Shown here in pieces: positions 45,934 through 57,354 of a stretch of 64,000 nucleotides of DNA (the first letter of the stretch is position 1; each line of letters starts with the position of its first letter). The stretch is taken from NCBI GenBank assembly GCA_014529385.2, contig CM043969.1, positions 75,002,676 through 75,066,675 of the forward strand. The letters run 5' to 3'. Source of the stretch: Adiantum capillus-veneris (Eukaryota > Streptophyta > Polypodiopsida > Polypodiales > Pteridaceae). Under the pieces are notes generated by a model. The model was not told the origin of the DNA. It searched no databases and was given only the letters and a program-made list of their open reading frames with translations. Made by a program: the position numbers and the translations under genes.

Positions 45934-48808
45934 ATGGCTTGCTCTTTATTTTTCTTGGGTAAAGAGTTTTCTTATCCTTCTTACAATGGTAAATTCATAA
46001 TATCTGAATCATTTCTTTTAGAATTAATTTCTCCAATGCAATTTACAACTTTAGATGCTGTTATCGAAGTAGGTGATATTGAAATGAATTTGCCTCTTGA
46101 GAGGACTCTCAACAATTTGGGTAAATTCATCTATGTATTGGATGAGCAGCTTTCACGTAAATACAAAGTGAATGTATCTCATCAAACACAGTATGCCGGC
46201 TCACCTAGCATGATTCCTATTTCCATTGTGGATAGTCCATCAAAGATGCAATTCGGTCCAAAGGAGTTAATAGATCTATGTACCCCCCCTCGAGTTTTGC
46301 CCTCAAACATCTTCAAAAGGAGTACAAGACAAAAGCTCTTACAGGCCGAGAAGAAGGGCACATTGACAAAGCTGTTAATGCAAATCACAGTAGTGGAACA
46401 AGTTACAGAGATTCCAAGGTCTTACAATGGATATCTCGTTCTAGAATTTCCACCTACCATGGGAAAGTTGCACCATATGGATGCGATGGAGCATAAGTAT
46501 GATCTTCATTTGTGGTCGAAGCCTACTACATCCAATATTGTATTTGCAGGTGTAGTGCGTCTTAGTCATTGCATAGGATCTCTCAAGTGCATGAATGAAC
46601 AATGTGTCCGCTTGGTTAATTACCATATTCCCAATACAAGTCATTTCAACAGGAACATACAAAAGAATCTTTTGGCATTGATGCACTCCTAAAACTGAAG
46701 CGAGACTGCACATATGAGTTTTTCCATGGAAGCCGATTTCCTGGTCAAGGTATGGAGGGGGAGAAATGTTATGTCTTTTAAATGTCCACAATTGGTACAG
46801 CATCCGGTGTGGACCTAGTCAACCAAATGAGACAAGATCGGGATGGTGATCTTCGACGTGCGTGGATCCAGTTTGATCACACCAGACGTGTTAACAATTG
46901 GGTGACTATGGCCTGTCATGTCTATGATCCAAGGTACATGGCGCATCTTAAGAGCTTTGTGGCATTCCATTTACTCTCTCTAAAACAATTTGTTTGCAGC
47001 ATGCAGGACCTTTGGACTATTGAAACTTGTGAAATGAAATAGGAAGACATGGAAACACAATGTTTGTTTTGGGAGTGCCTTAATGATGTAATGATATCAT
47101 GTGGGTGTGACAAAGAAAATTTCTTTGGCTACATGGTTGATGAAGCTCAAGCAAATTGGAATGTAGTTCGAATTGTTTTCAATGGTGGTGACAAGACCAA
47201 TACAATGAGCGGCCGAGAGCGTTCTTGTCTTTTCCATTGGAAGCAAAGCTTGAATCAACACACAATGAAGTATGTGGTGCAAGCTTCTCAACACACACAC
47301 ACACACACACAAAGAAATGTGTGAGAAGTGGGAGGCAAGCACCAACAAAAGAAGCTGCAGCAGCAAAGGCTCGTCTGATATGCCAATGGTGGCATAACGG
47401 TCATTGCACATTGGGGTGGCATTATGACATGCGTAGGAAGTAGCTCTGATGGACCAAACACTCCACGCACTAACCTTGCGGAGAGCAAGCATGGCAGCTG
47501 GCTAGTAGGGGAGGGTTTTCGTAAACGCATATCATTATATGATGCATGTACAACTGACCTTGCAAATTCCATCTTACAGAGCACAAAGGTCATTTCATAC
47601 AGCCATGGAAAACACATTGGGAAGGGTCCATCAATACAAAAGCTTACGGAACGCCATGAAAAACATCCTAGCCAAGTGATTAGAGCAGTGAATGCGGCTA
47701 CTGAGGGCACTCCAATGTATAAACAACCAACTCCATTAACAGGAGATAAGGAGACATCAAGGCAAAAACGGAAGCCAAATGAGGTTATCGACGTGGAAGA
47801 TGATGCATCACATAGACCTGAGTACAACTCGGTCACCAAAGATCGCAAGAAGTGTGGAAGACCACGTAAGATTAACTTTGCAGAAGAAGGGATATCACAA
47901 ACCCCAAAACGAAGTATAGGTTCTGGTGGGCAGTATGTAGTTGAGAGCAAGGTATTGCAATGAGGCAATGTGGGCCATACGTCAAACTCCACAAGGTAGT
48001 AGGGTCACATGTAGTGGCACACCAAGAGGTGGACGCAGGTGTGGATGCAGTATAGCAGGTTCTAGCCTTGGTATACCAGCCCCATCGTTTGAAGGATATC
48101 AAAAACATCCAAATGGTGTGGTGCGTCAATGGTTTTGGTTTTGTCCGGATCATGTCTTGCATTGTCATATAGTAGACCAGAACATTGAGCCGCAGCCTCT
48201 TCATCTACCACACACTTGGCCCGTGCATGTGGGCACCAACCTATTGGAGGATGAGGTGCAAATATTCCATGAAGGGGGGGTATCAAGTGGAGCTAAGCAA
48301 AGAAGGAGTATCTAATGTAACGCCAGTTGCTCAAGAACAAAATATGACAAACTCTCCTTTCAAGTCAAAAGATGCATCCACTCCTGAAGGCAGTACAAGA
48401 GCCATAGTGCGAGATGGTCTACGTGTACGGTATCGGACTTCCATTTTCGAGGATGCTGCTCGCAAGATCAGTCTAGCACTAGCCCTGAGAGCGAAGGTCG
48501 TAGAAGAGATATGTGCAGTAGATGGTGTTAGTGAGGTCTTCAAACTAGAGACGAAAAGTGAAGATGGTCATGTCGGGATGTACAAAGTTTGTATTAGCAA
48601 CCAGCCATCGTGCACATGTCCAGACTTCATGGAACAGGTGTCAAAGCAAAAACCATATCTTGTATGTAAACATTTGTATTTTATTTATCTGCGTGTGCTA
48701 GGGCTAAGCCAAAATGAGAACATGTTTATCCATCAACCAATCCTGGTAGATGTTGATATCTTCAGGGCACTGAGTCGAAGCCGGACTTATCCAGGCATGG
48801 ATGCATAG
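45934..48808 (+). pseudogene. SWIM-domain transposase-like gene, multiply broken
   Basis: First frame, 45,934-46,692: an N-terminal region with a Cys/His stretch (VRLSHCIGSLKCMNEQCVRL) similar in layout to FLYWCH/WRKY-GCM1-like DNA-binding fingers. Frame shift, then FHGSRFPGQGMEGEKCY, VDLVNQM, a TAG at 47,040, YMVDEAQANWNVVRIVF, RERSCLFHWKQSL, another break with an expanded (CA)n, TNLAESKHGSWLV, then 47,941-48,315, and finally the SWIM zinc finger (CTCPDFMEQ ... YLVCKHLYF, C-x-C-xn-C-x-H) at about 48,610-48,690. The order DNA-binding finger, D/E-containing core, SWIM is that of MULE-like transposases. It is dead in this copy. Confidence 0.6.
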
Positions 48809-49061
48809 CATTTGACAATGCTCACTTTTTCTTAATATGCTTTACCTAAACAATTGTCCTACTTTCTAATTTTATCTTAGGATGGTCACATTTGGATACA
48901 TTCATTTGCAACTTTTTTTCATATTTGAGTACTGGTTGTTTATGTGTCAAATCGTGTATAAAATAATATAATATTACCACAGTGCCTATAAATTGCCATA
49001 GCTTGAGTTATTTTTGTGAAAGCGTCCACTAGCTTCCTAGCACACCTCTCCTTCTTTCACG

Positions 49062-49397
49062 ATGTCCGACGATCTTGAGAGTAAAATAAAGTCTGCGTGG
49101 GATGCCATGGAAGCCATTCCAAACGGAGAGGCATTGTATGGAGCCGACTAGTTTCGTCAGGCTCTCAAGGCAACCATCAACGTGTATCACCTCTATCAAT
49201 GCCGCAAGGAACTCAATATGCGGAGCTTAATCAATTTGAACGAGACGGGACAACTAGTTTCTCTTACTGGAAGAGATTGGGCTCATCACAGAGGAGGATG
49301 AGGAGAAAATGAGGCAGCAACTAAGCAACATGGTGAATCTTAATATGCCAATCGAAGGGAGCACATCAACTACTAAAACCGGGCCTTCCAGAAGATG
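49062..49397 (+). pseudogene. small helical ORF, broken
   Basis: Starts MSDDLESKIKSAWDAMEAIP, has one in-frame stop (49,149) and a shift near 49,255, then ITEEDEEKMRQQLSNMV. I do not recognise it. Its size and its second half (ITEED...QQL) recall exon 1 of the gene at 36.6 kb (ITEDTSLLDKEILEQQ); the likeness is weak. Between the SWIM gene and this frame (48,809-49,061) nothing is seen. Confidence 0.35.
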
Positions 49398-49534
49398 AAC
49401 ACTTCTTGTTTATGTAATGCAAGTCTAATAAAATGTAGCTTTTTTATTATTAATGGGAGTTCTTGTTTTAAGTACTCTTGTCTATATTGTTTTTGAAACA
49501 AATTGTCTAGCTTCCATATCTTTGACTCTGTCTC

Positions 49535-49539
<5 letters not shown>

Positions 49540-49580
<41 letters not shown>

Positions 49581-49590
49581 GAGAGAGATA
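49540..49590. repeat. (CT)n tract followed by GAGAGATAGAGA
   Basis: About 18 CT units, then a short reverse run, capable of a small hairpin. It sits some 100 bp from the truncated end of the copia element. Confidence 0.85.
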
Positions 49591-49701
49591 GAGATAGTCC
49601 ACAAAGAGGAAGAGAGAATCTTTTTAGGAATCTGCTCACCTGATTTCTAAAAAGCGTTCCTCAAGTCCAAACTTACATAGTAATGTCTCTATGTAACTTT
49701 T

Positions 49702-50561
49702 CTAACACAAGGCAATACCACCATCACACTGCTTAAACTGTATACCCAAGTAATGATGCAATAGCCCCAAATCTTTAATCTTGAAAGTAGCATTCAAATC
49801 AGCCTTAAATTCAGCAATATGTCTCTCATTTGGTCCAGTGATCAGCAAATCATCGACATAAAGAAGCACAATGAGAAGTACATCACCCTCACGTTTTACA
49901 TACAATGTGCTTTCTGTTGGACTGTTACGAAAGCCTCGTTTGACCAAATGAGTGTCAGGTTTCTCATACCAAGCACAAGCAGATTGCTTCAACCCATACA
50001 AATCTTTCTTACATCTGCACACTTTGTCCTCTTGTCCTTTTATGACAAAACCGCAAGGCTGCGTTACATAAATTTTCTCAAATATGTCACCATTCAAGAA
50101 AGCAGTAACAATGTCTGATTGATGTACATCCCAACCAAAATGAGTTACCAATGCACATAGAAAACGTACAGTAGTCATATGACATAATCTATGCATTTTT
50201 GCTGTGCATAACCCTTTGCAACAAGTCGAGCCTTATGGCAATCAATCTCACCATTAGGCTTGCGTTTCAACTTGTAAACCCACTTCGTACCAATGGCCTT
50301 TTTGCCAGGATGCAAATCACATAAAGTCCATGTGTCATTTTCTATAAGTGCATCGTATTCTGATTGCATGGTAGCCATCCAATTTTTTGAATTTTGTGCT
50401 TCATCAAAAGACAGAGACTCCTCAACATCATGTAAGCTAGACACAGCCAAAGCATAATAAGATGCTTGGCGAGAGCCTGAACGAGTACGACTAGACAAAG
50501 GTGCATCCAATTTACTGTCACGTAAAGTGTGCACCAGCCATTTTGGCATACCTCTCACCAA
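49702..50561 (-). pseudogene. Ty1/copia reverse transcriptase
   Basis: Two overlapping frames. First NWMATMQSEYDALIENDTW, KWVYKLKRKPNGEID, RLVAKGYAQQ; then after a shift near 50,190 VHQSDIVTAFLNGDI, KKDLYGLKQSACAWYEK, LYVDDLLITG (catalytic YVDD intact), LGLLHHYLGIQF. These are standard copia RT blocks. The frame ends in LGIQFKQCDGGIA and then meets unrelated sequence. Loss of RNase H prevents autonomous function. Confidence 0.9.
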
Positions 50562-50672
50562 GCATCTATTGCATAAGATGCTTGGCGAGAGCCTGAACGA
50601 GTACGACTAGACAAAGGTGCATCCAATTTACTGTCACGTAAAGTGTGCACCAGCCATTTTGGCATACCTCTA
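50461..50672. repeat. 116-bp tandem duplication inside the copia element
   Basis: GATGCTTGGCGAGAGCC begins at 50,461 and again at 50,577; about 96 identical bases follow each. It sits between the RT and the cut-short integrase. It arose after insertion or during decay, since it disrupts coding. Confidence 0.9.
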
Positions 50673-50724
50673 GCCTACTCATTTAAGTACATCTGCATTA
50701 GTAATAGGCTGATCTATAACATTC

Positions 50725-51190
50725 TCAGAAACCCCCATAGGCTATACATTTGCCTCCTTGGAGGGTGCCCATAGTACATTTCAAGACATTTTTAGCCATA
50801 GCCAGAAATTGTTTGAAGCACATAAAAACTTCGGACTTTGCTTTAAGCCGAAATACCCATGCATGCCTGGAGTAATCATCAATGAAAGTCACGAAGTAAA
50901 GGTAATTGCCCAAGGACGGAGTTTGCATGGGCCCACAAACATCACTATGCACAAGTTGCAACTTGCATGTGGGCCGAACTGAACCATCCTTTGGAAAATT
51001 AGAACGCTGCATCTTACCCAAAATACAGCCTGCACAAACATGTTTGACAGGTGCTTCAAGATGCGGCAAAGAAGCAACCATATTAGATTTCTGTAAACAC
51101 AGTAAACTGGCAAAATTCAGATGACCAAAACGTGCATGCCAAAGTTTTGCATCTGGAATAGCCCTTGAATCTACAACAGCATTTGCAAAA
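50725..51190 (-). pseudogene. Ty1/copia integrase, truncated
   Basis: Contains the end of the zinc-binding part (HVCAGCILGKMQRSNFP) and the start of the catalytic core: LVHSDVCGPM and FVTFIDDYSRHAWVF, the first two acidic positions. The core then shifts frame and the third acidic residue and the C-terminal half are absent. Only about 120 residues remain. Confidence 0.85.
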
Positions 51191-51192
51191 TT

Positions 51193-51681
51193 TTATCCAC
51201 ACTTGTCATACAAAGTGAGCTTATACAGCCCACGACACAAAAGGCCAGATGCAACAATTTTATCACTAAAACTAAGATCATAAACTGTACATCTGTCATT
51301 TACAAATTTGACTACAAGTCCAAGTCTAGCAAGTGAGGATACAGCTATGCGGATACAGCTGTACAAGAGATTCTTCTTGATCCCAGGTACATAAAGTGCA
51401 TCAACAAGTATGAAGGAACTACCATTTTCAGCAGTAAGCACAATCTTTCCAACTCCCTGAACTGGATAAGAGGCATTGTTGGCACAAGTGACTGAATTCC
51501 CATGAGGGATAGACTCGAGAGAGGTAAACAATTCACGATGTGAGGTAATATGCTTTGTAGCACCACTGTCGAAATACCACCACATGTGAATCTGCTGCAA
51601 CTGACAAGCATGCATCATGGACAGCAGGATTGTAAGTGCACTCTGCGCTAAAAGCCCATTCTGCATCAACATCAGCAACAC
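51193..51681 (-). pseudogene. Ty1/copia protease and linker
   Basis: WWYFDSGATKHIT is the retropepsin active site (D-S-G intact), followed by VQGVGKIVL, FILVDALYVPGIKKNLL and the linker to the integrase zinc finger (GLYKLTL). An aspartic protease that matures the polyprotein. It is separated from gag by one frame change near 51,690. Confidence 0.85.
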
Positions 51682-51701
51682 AGTCTCCTTTCACAGAAGA
51701 C

Positions 51702-52682
51702 TCAATTGACAATCGCTGCATTTATAGTGGAACCAGCATTTGCAGTGGAACCACCCTCTTTCTTCTTAGTCTCTTTGGCCTTCAACTTAGGACACGACTT
51801 GATCAAGTGATCATTAGCTTTACAATAATGGCAACACATCTTCTTTTTTCCCTTATCACCAGAATTTCCAGATGAATTGCTGCCAGCAAAAGCATTAGGA
51901 ACAGAAGTTTTGCCACTCGCACCAGAACCATAAGAAGTGGCCGCATTGCTGTTACCACCCATTCTTTGAGAAGCAATAAAAGCAGGTTCAACTGCACGCT
52001 GCCTAGTTTTGTTTTTCTTGGAAAGTGACTATTGGAATAGCAATGTCCATAATGCATCAAACTTGACAACTTCAGGATTTCCTTGGATCATCAGTCTCCA
52101 AGTACTAGCAAAAGTCTGGTAGGAATCTGGTAAAGCATCAAGAACAGTTAGTCTACACAAGGGAACTGTCTGAAATGACTTCACCTGCAAAAATAATTTG
52201 CTCATTGATATCCTTGATACCAGCAAGGAAAGTGTCCATATCATCTTCCTCATGCATAATCTTCGACTCTAGCTCTTTACGCAGCAAAGTAATTTTAGCC
52301 TCATTACGGCCTGCATAAAGACCTGCTAGAATATTGCAAGCCTGTTTTGTAGATTTTGCTGAACGAAGTGAGGAACAATGGTGCGCTTCATAGACAACAC
52401 AATCAATGCATGAACCTGCGCATCCTTTACATCCCAACGAGCTTGTTCTGCCGTAGGCAAAACAACTCTAATAGCAGCAATCCTTGCAGCAAGACCTGCA
52501 ACATCCTCAACATCGCCTACATCCTCACAACCAGGATGTACATCAATGCCCTGCACAATGTTCCAGACGCCCTTTGATACAAGAACATGTTGCATCATAT
52601 AAGCCCACATAGGGTAGTTGTCCCCATCCAACCTGTCCTCAGTAGCAAACATCTGGAACACATCTGTGTTGTTGTCAGCCAT
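51702..52682 (-). pseudogene. Ty1/copia gag with zinc knuckle
   Basis: Starts MADNNTDVFQMFATEDRLDG, continues with DNYPMWAYMMQHVL (copia gag), shifts frame near 52,340, then LAGLYAGRNEAKITLLRKEL and DTFLAGIKDINEQI, shifts again, and ends with a CCHC knuckle (CHYCKANDHLIKSC). Three frames are needed. The Met was chosen because it directly follows the leader and primer site. Confidence 0.85.
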
Positions 52683-52867
52683 GATAAATGTTACACCTGA
52701 TGTGAAAATTGCCCAAATATAGGAGAAACAGAGCGGGAACAGTGGTCAAAATGAGCAGACTGAGCTCTTATCGAGCTACGAACGCTTGCCAAAGCTCACT
52801 GAAATTGAAAAAAGTGAGCAGGCATGTACTGGAGCAGCTGGTGACTAAGCCTGGGAGGATGCAACCT

Positions 52868-52879
52868 GCTCTGATACCA
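52868..52879 (-). other. primer-binding site, initiator tRNA-Met type
   Basis: The complement is TGGTATCAGAGC, the exact 12-base site used by most plant copia elements. Two bases separate it from the LTR end. Confidence 0.92.
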
Positions 52880-52881
52880 AT

Positions 52882-53093
52882 TGTCAGAATTAGGATTGCA
52901 GAGAAACACACACAGCTTGGAGAAGACGAAGGAAGCTCAAGGCACACAATAGAGAGTGTGTTACTTAGTGTGCAATGGAAAGATAGATAGCCCTAGAATG
53001 ATGGATGTATATACAATGCTCGGGGGAAAAAACCTCCTAAAGAAGGAAAAAATGCCCCAGCAATCCTAGTGTGTTCACACACATCACTACCAC
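52882..53093 (-). repeat. 5' LTR of the copia element
   Basis: Begins TGTCAGAATT on the plus strand next to the primer-binding site. The outer limit is set at a CA near 53,093 by eye and could be off by some tens of bases, because the second LTR is missing. Confidence 0.6.
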
Positions 53094-53099
53094 ATGTAT

Positions 53100-53575
53100 A
53101 TGGTAACAAAAATTATACCACAAATTTGGTACTACTTTGTATAGTATGCATGCTATGAAATTCTATTCTATATAGTATTAGGTATGTATGCATGTTTGAA
53201 TGTGCGATAACTTTGAGAAGGTTAAAAAACCAACTAATATTTTATAGGAGGTAAATTTCTAATTTGATTATAGTATACATGCTATGAAATTATATTCAAT
53301 ATAGTACCAAATTTGGTTCTATTTAGTACAATGAACATGCTATGAAATTGAATTCTAAATAGTAATAAGAATGAATGTTTGAACACGCTACAAAATTAAG
53401 CAGGTAAAAAAGCTAGATTAAGTGTTGTAGGAGATACATTTCGAAGTTACATATAGTATGCATGCTATGAAATTATATTCTACATAGTACAATATTTGAT
53501 ACTATTTAGTATGGCATGCATGCTGTAAAATTGATCTATATAGTACCAAATTTGGTAATATAAGTCACCACCATT
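53100..53575. repeat. degenerate repeats around ACCAAATTTGGTAC
   Basis: Four to five units of roughly 130-180 bp share GCATGCTATGAAATT, ATTCTATATAGTACC and AAATTTGGTACTATTTAGTA. No coding. The palindromic core is also seen at 38.8, 40.2, 40.4, 60.0 and 63.8 kb. Confidence 0.75.
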
Positions 53576-54690
53576 CTGAAGCTTGGAAGGCATGTTTGAT
53601 TGGTTTGAATTGTATCTTTACATTTCAAAAGGAAGAATATCCTCTACTCACTAGGTTTTGCTACTCAATAGAGAATCTAGATAAGATCTATGGGTTGAGT
53701 TTAAAGAAGGTGCTTTTGAAGGACCTCAATGATGATGATCTACCTTTTGATTAGTGGTTGTCAATGTTCACATAGAAGTACCAAAAGAGCTTAAAGATTT
53801 ACTTGAATCATATGCAACCCCAATTGGTTGATGATCCTAGACTATTGTATCATAAAGTTTATCAAGTCCGCCCATCATGTGGAGAGATTACAAGTAAGTT
53901 TGTGTGGTGTTATGCATTTGAAAGGTGCCATGTTATAGATTGTAGGGCGGCATGGACCCCATTTGGTGAGAGTGTGCTCAATATGCATAGGAGTAGAATC
54001 AAAGGTTTGACAAGAAAGCTTGAAACCTAGAGAAAGGAACATGGTGCCTCCCATGAAGGTGTCCGTCATCATGACAAGAAGCCTTGCATTATGCAAAGTA
54101 GTAGCAACATTTATACAGAGACAAAGCATGATTACTCCAGGCAAGTAATTGATTACATTCATAAAGATACAAAGCATGCTTACCTTAGGGCAGTAACTAA
54201 ACAGGACACCAAGAATGTGGACTTGCAAAGAAGGAAGTGCGATCAATGGCTTCCTTGCAGTTGGATGGGAGACTAAGGTGGTCAACCACCAGGGAGATAG
54301 AATCAAGTGCTCTATAGTTGCTGAGAATGTGGTGTGCAGATACCATGTTGCGAAGCAAAGCTTGTCAATTGTCTTCCCTACAGAAGATGGAAGATGACAA
54401 AAATTGAATGGGAGGCACTAGACTCTAATGTTGTTGCTAGAGAATCAACTGATCTACAAATATGCCTCCACGACAATGCAATGCACAACATCTCTTGATA
54501 GAATGACTTGGAAGGCTACAACTATCACGAGTAGATGAATGGAATTGAGGGTTAATATCCAGAAGATTTAGAAGTCCTTGCTTATGTATGAAGACTTAGT
54601 TGCTATTGCAAAGAGAATCAAGGATGATGTTATTGTGGGATAAGAAGTGTGAATTGTTGAGTTGTAATAGCAAAGCCCTATATGCTATGA
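53576..54690 (+). pseudogene. unrecognised broken reading frame(s)
   Basis: Two open pieces read AWKACLIGLNCIFTFQKEEY (from about 53,580) and NHMQPQLVDDPRLLYHKVYQ (53,803-54,030). Composition is protein-like, with stops between. I do not recognise a family. The position just upstream of the RING/FCP1-like remnant may mean they belong together. Confidence 0.3.
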
Positions 54691-54697
54691 AGAGATA

Positions 54698-54774
54698 AGG
54701 GAGGTGGATGCTAACTTGGCAGCCAATTGATGCATGCTTGATGTCAATGATGACACCAAAGGCTTGAAGAAGAG
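54698..54774 (+). pseudogene. remnant of exon 1 of a second RING/FCP1-like gene
   Basis: A short frame with EVDANLAAN, a stop, CMLDVNDDTKGLKKR aligns with EAYLAASRRMLRRYGITEDTSLLDKE of the gene at 36.6 kb, and is followed by GT and a T/G-rich tract like that gene's intron 1. Alone this would be weak; order and spacing of the next two remnants support it. Confidence 0.5.
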
Positions 54775-55677
54775 GTTTTGAAGGAATATACATTAAAACT
54801 ATTGTTTTGATAGTTTTTATATTTTCGTAGTTTTCACAATTTTATTAGATTTTTATGTTCAAGAATTATGGTGGTTTTGAAAGCTTTCTCACTTATATTT
54901 TTGAAAAGTAGTTTTGGTAGTTCTCATGGTTAAGGAAATTCTAAAAGATATTATAGTTTTTAAAAATTATGTAGTTTAGAAAAATTCTATAGTTCAGGTA
55001 GTTTGGATAGTTTATGGTAGTTTTGAGAGATCTTATAGTTTTGATAGTTTGGCTATTACTAGTAGTTTTGGAAGTTTTGATAGTTATTTGGTGAGTTTGT
55101 TATTTTTTGTAGTCTTAATGTACTAGTGGGTTTGGTACTTATAGAATTTTGAACCTTTAGTACTTATTGTAGTTCCATGTTCTATTGTAAAAAAAAACTC
55201 TACTTAGGATACTTTTGGTTAAGTGTGGGTACTTTTGGTAGTTTTAGTTATTTTGGTAGTTTTGGAACTATTTGGAGCATTTGATGCTTGTACCTAATAT
55301 GAGGATTCTTTGGTACATTTAATACTTTTCATGGTTGTTTGATGGGTTTGTTAGTTTTAAAGTTCCAATGTTTTGGTAGATTTGGTACTTTTAATCCTTT
55401 AGTTCTTTTGGTAGTTTTAGTTAATTTGGTAGTTTTGGTACTTGCCTAAAATTAGGACTTTTTAGTGCATGTAATACTTTTGGTGCTTTGGGATTGTTTA
55501 GTACTTCAAGACTATTTGGTACTTCAAAACTGTGTTTTCTACTGAGATTGTTTGGTACTATTTTAGTTTATGGTGTTTATTGCTGCTTTTTTCACTTTAT
55601 TTTAAATGATTGACAAGTATGAATCTTGAGATGTTAGGTTGTTTATGTTTAATCCCCTCTTTTTTGTTTTACAAAAG
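54775..55677 (+). repeat. TTTGGTAGTTTTGGTAC tract, second copy (intron-like)
   Basis: T/G-rich, built from GGTAGTTTTGGTACTTTT words like 36,735-37,594. It ends ACAAAAG directly before a sequence that matches exon 2 of the first gene. Confidence 0.7.
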
Positions 55678-55728
55678 GAATATGACCGGCTTGAGGTTGA
55701 GTTGAGTGCAAGGAAGACTATTACATCA
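55678..55728 (+). pseudogene. remnant of exon 2 of a second RING/FCP1-like gene
   Basis: EYDRLEVELSARKTI aligns with EYDTLEKKWKEGQEH of the first gene, right after an AG. The RING part itself is lost; other sequence follows. Confidence 0.55.
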
Positions 55729-55729
55729 T

Positions 55730-56030
55730 CATAACATCACTATGAGCACTCCACCTAGAGAGGGTTAGGTCACCAAGCTCACCACCCAATTTATGAGACA
55801 ATGAGGATTAGCTCCTCATCCTTGGACCCTATTTATAAGTGTGTCCTACCATCTACATTGGTCCGGTCGCTTGGCTGTAGGGCGATCTCCTCATGAACCC
55901 CACCTTTCGGGCTTTATGGTTAAAAGGCGATCGACCTAGTCATCACTACCATTACAGGCTACATGAAATTACCCCCTCATAAATTGTTTTTATCCTTGAA
56001 AACAATATGGGAAAATCTTTTGGCAATCAC
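55730..56030. other. LTR-like or unclassified sequence
   Basis: Contains CTCCTCATCCTTGGACCC and a GC-richer stretch unlike its surroundings. It may be the LTR of the following Ty3/gypsy fragment, but there is no second copy to compare. Confidence 0.3.
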
Positions 56031-56034
56031 ATTA

Positions 56035-57015
56035 TGATTTTTCATAGTTGCTGCTTCCTTCCTCGTCTAAGTCTATCCCCTTAACTAGTATCTCTTGGTA
56101 TACTTTATGATGTGTTTGTCTATCTTGATTCCCTAGAATCATTTTTGGTTCATGCAATTTCTTCTTTCGAGTCAACCAAAATTTGTGGGCTGATTTTTGA
56201 ACCCCATTACGAGTCATGACCTAATTTCTTCAGTTCACTAAGGTGGAAGACAGGGTGAACTTGAGAACTCTCCGGTAACTCAAGTTTATATGCTACATTG
56301 AAAATATTTTTAATAGCTTTGAAGGGACCACATCATCTAGGAGAAACTTTGTTACACTTTTCCATTTTCATGGTTTTTGGCTTTGAAAGAATATTTAGGA
56401 ATGCAAAGTCACCTTCTACAAAGGTAGCTTTTTTTCTTTATCAGCATACATCTTAGCACCATCTTGTGTACTACAAATTCTTTCCTTTGCTATCATCTTG
56501 TGTACTACAAATTCTTTACATCTTATCCAAAATGGGTAAGTATTCTTCCCAATTAGATTTCCTCTTACTTACATAAGAATGCATGCAACGTATCCTCTAG
56601 GATTTGATTAACCTTTTCAATTTGACAATCAGATTGTGGATTATCTCTTGTACTCATAGTTATAGTATCCACATTTTTAAAGACCTCCCTCCAAAAATCA
56701 CTATTGAACTTTCTATCTCTATCTGACACTATATCAACAAGAAAGCCATATAGCTTGTAGAGATGTTCAATGAAGAGTTTTGCCAACTTTAACATTTTTA
56801 CCATTTTTTTGTAGCAATGAACTTTGCCATTTTGGTTAACCTATCCACTACCACCCACACTGAGTCATTCCCTCAACTAGTCTTGGGTAAGATAATGAAG
56901 TCCATGGAAATCCTTTCTCATTTTTCTTAAGGAATCTCCAAAGGACGGAGTAGTCTTCCAACCTTGAAATGTTCATGTTTATTGACCTAACACTTATCAC
57001 ATTTCAACACATAAG
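56035..57015 (-). pseudogene. Ty3/gypsy integrase fragment
   Basis: Minus strand: MDF and VWVVVDRLTKMAKF (catalytic core start), LAKLFIEHLYKLYGF, VDIVSDRDRKFNSDFW (second Asp), NPQSDCQIEKVNQILED (Gln/Glu region), then a broken C-terminal part with KVSPR, GPF, VAYKLELP and HPVF, the GPY/F domain. It lacks RT and LTRs. The motif HPQTDGQTERVN is here NPQSDCQIEKVN, a mutated version. Confidence 0.85.
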
Positions 57016-57280
57016 TCTTGATATTGAAAAGGGGGAAAGGGGAACACACATAGAACACAAACATACATCTCTATAGCTCAAGATATACACAACACCCCAA
57101 TCCACTAGATTTCACCTTTAAACATAACACCATTGTACAGACAAACCATTGTTTACACACAACCACAAGACACATCAAACAAGCCCAATCCCTCCACCAT
57201 GTTCAATTCACTGCCTTCCATACACACACGACCTCTCTCTATCCCTCTTTGCACAACAGGACCTTGGGAGGACACACCTA

Positions 57281-57282
57281 TC

Positions 57283-57352
<70 letters not shown>
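57281..57352. repeat. (CA)n microsatellite
   Basis: Around 36 perfect CA units. Confidence 0.97.

Positions 57353-57354
<2 letters not shown>

Larger units (their letters stand above)
49690..53093 (-). mobile_element. Ty1/copia element, 3'-truncated
   Basis: In minus orientation: LTR (about 53,093-52,882), primer-binding site (52,879-52,868), gag, zinc knuckle, protease, integrase, RT; the element stops at about 49,690 inside the RT/RNase H linker. RNase H and the 3' LTR are missing. The gene order protease-integrase-RT is the copia order. Confidence 0.9.
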
